From Fragilaria radians (lineage: Eukaryota > Bacillariophyta > Fragilariophyceae > Fragilariales > Fragilariaceae), in NCBI GenBank assembly GCA_900642245.1, contig CAAAJI010000038.1, forward strand, positions 23,581 to 87,580: a DNA stretch of 64,000 nucleotides, given 5' to 3'. Below are positions 63,093 through 64,000 of the stretch, piece by piece. The first letter of the stretch is position 1. Every line of letters begins with the position of its first letter. The notes under the pieces were generated by a model, which saw only the letters and a program-made list of their open reading frames with translations, did not search any database and was not told the origin of the DNA. The translations under genes were made by a program, and so were the position numbers.

Positions 63093-64000
63093 TCAATTCA
63101 TGTTTCTTATCTGTCGATGACTGTCAAAGGTTTCATTTCCACGAAGAGAGTTGGCATGGGATACAGAAGGCGGACTAACTCCTATTTGTGACCACCATTG
63201 TGCGAAATCTGGAAACGAAATCTTGTTGTTTCGATGGATGTCAATCGTCGTAAATGCTTTCAAAGTGTAGAGATCATCGAATTCAATTCCTAAATCCCAA
63301 ATAAATTGCGCAAATTCGGAAGAATTCAAGAATCCATCTTTATCTCGATCATGACGAGCAAATTCCAGAACCAGAAATTGAGTATCCGTAACAGCACGTC
63401 GTAGCGTTCCCAAATTACGGTAGGCTCGATATCCACTTAGGATGGCAATGATACCAATACCTACCATGATGGCACCGGATACATAACACATCCAAAGCTC
63501 CTGAGACAGGTGCAGTATACCAACGATGAGATACAATACCCCTCTCCCCCAAACAAGCCGAAGGACATTCACATGTCGCATCACACAATTCCGAATCAGA
63601 GCACGTGATCCCAGGGGATCACGTGCATAATACGATCGACCATCGATGACAATAATAAGAATTGCAAATCCAATGACATAGGATGAAACAATTAAATGTC
63701 CAATGCTAAAACTAGTAGTCCAAGTTGTGAATGGCAAATCCTCTTCCATACTAAGGAGAAGGAGACCATAGGGCAATATCGAGGTAACAATAAGACTCAG
63801 TGCAGCCAAAACAGCCGCAAAACGAAGAACCAGCGATCCTTCCTCAGCGGCGAATTTCCATTGAATCATTTGTGCAATTACCAAAGTCTCGGGATTGGAA
63901 ATTGGATCATCATTTTGATGGTTTTGTTGTTGTTGATGATGATGTTGTGGGTGCTGCTGTGTATTCCCAAAGGCACTTGAACGTTGTTGATAATTATGAT
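63093..64000 (-). CDS. COPI-associated membrane protein with EF-hands, N-terminus beyond right edge
   Basis: The frame is open from the stop at 63093 to the window end, so the start lies outside. Visible order from the right edge: a low-complexity Gln/His-rich stretch (CAG/CAT/CAA codons, about 63900-63960), then a COPI-associated-protein-like membrane domain of four helices. These include LRFAAVLAALSLIVTSILPY, SYVIGFAILIIVIDGRSYYA, and GVLYLIVGILHLS with the GAIMVGIGIIAILSG helix. A pair of EF-hands follows: DRDKDGFLNSSEF, with all loop ligands, and DIHRNNKISFPDF, a slightly atypical loop. The family (Tvp15-like) sits on Golgi/COPI vesicles. A Ca-binding tail suggests calcium control, which is inference. 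Encoded residues seen: about 302. Confidence 0.78.
   Translation of the reverse strand, partial: HNYQQRSSAFGNTQQHPQHHHQQQQNHQNDDPISNPETLVIAQMIQWKFAAEEGSLVLRFAAVLAALSLIVTSILPYGLLLLSMEEDLPFTTWTTSFSIGHLIVSSYVIGFAILIIVIDGRSYYARDPLGSRALIRNCVMRHVNVLRLVWGRGVLYLIVGILHLSQELWMCYVSGAIMVGIGIIAILSGYRAYRNLGTLRRAVTDTQFLVLEFARHDRDKDGFLNSSEFAQFIWDLGIEFDDLYTLKAFTTIDIHRNNKISFPDFAQWWSQIGVSPPSVSHANSLRGNETFDSHRQIRNMN

Noticed and set aside
1..64000. CRISPR arrays, bacterial operons, rRNA genes or a prokaryotic island
   Set aside because: No regularly spaced repeats, no rRNA-like sequence, no ribosome-binding-site spaced gene clusters; the introns, ribosomal proteins and copia elements are all eukaryotic.

Overview
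The window is nuclear DNA of a eukaryote, most likely a photosynthetic stramenopile and probably a diatom. The evidence is as follows. Genes are mostly intron-poor and AT-rich. Three proteins (SecA, a 2OG oxygenase and a carbamoyltransferase) start with a signal peptide followed by an aromatic residue at the predicted cleavage point, the bipartite plastid presequence pattern of secondary red-lineage algae. One Ty1/copia remnant has an integrase and an HVDD-type reverse transcriptase that resemble, from memory, the diatom copia lineages. Introns, where present, are short GT-AG introns (69 nt in the SLY1 gene, 88 nt in the organellar S15 gene), with longer ones near the starts of two ribosomal protein genes. 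Species cannot be fixed from the sequence alone.

Layout. 1-828: 3'-incomplete sulfotransferase (minus) with a frame break. 0.8-5.3 kb: gene-poor, with decayed coding sequence and diverged repeats. 5.3-10.9 kb: a tRNA-binding (EMAPII/Arc1-type) protein, a transportin-3-like importin and an SLC35B1-type ER nucleotide-sugar transporter. 11.2-13.7 kb: degenerate copia element (minus). 13.8-18.2 kb: a very large non-canonical poly(A) polymerase. 20.3-28.9 kb: a housekeeping cluster of 2OG oxygenase, divergent RPS4/RPS13, a URC1-type GTP cyclohydrolase II-like enzyme and plastid-targeted SecA. 29.8-30.7 kb: a 917-bp non-autonomous element with terminal inverted repeats. 31.4-36.8 kb: F-box/coiled-coil protein, an orphan protein and an MFSD6-like transporter. 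37-45 kb: gene-poor, with two copia remnants of a second lineage around a small membrane-protein gene. 45.4-54.7 kb: SLY1 (Sec1/Munc18), a carbamoyltransferase with a C-terminal PqqD-like domain, organellar uS15 and a CPPED1-type phosphoesterase. 56.2-60.7 kb: an NB-ARC/TPR STAND protein. 61.8-64 kb: F-actin capping protein beta and a COPI-associated membrane protein with EF-hands that runs off the right edge.

Most genes are unrelated housekeeping functions: translation (RPS4, RPS13, uS15m, tRNA-binding protein), trafficking (importin, SLY1, COPI-associated protein, nucleotide-sugar transporter), RNA tailing, plastid protein import and cytoskeleton. The most unusual items are the plastid-addressed carbamoyltransferase-PqqD fusion, the NB-ARC/TPR protein, the TIR element with subterminal repeats, a perfect 181-bp tandem duplication inside a dead retrotransposon, and three otherwise good genes each interrupted by one apparent extra base.
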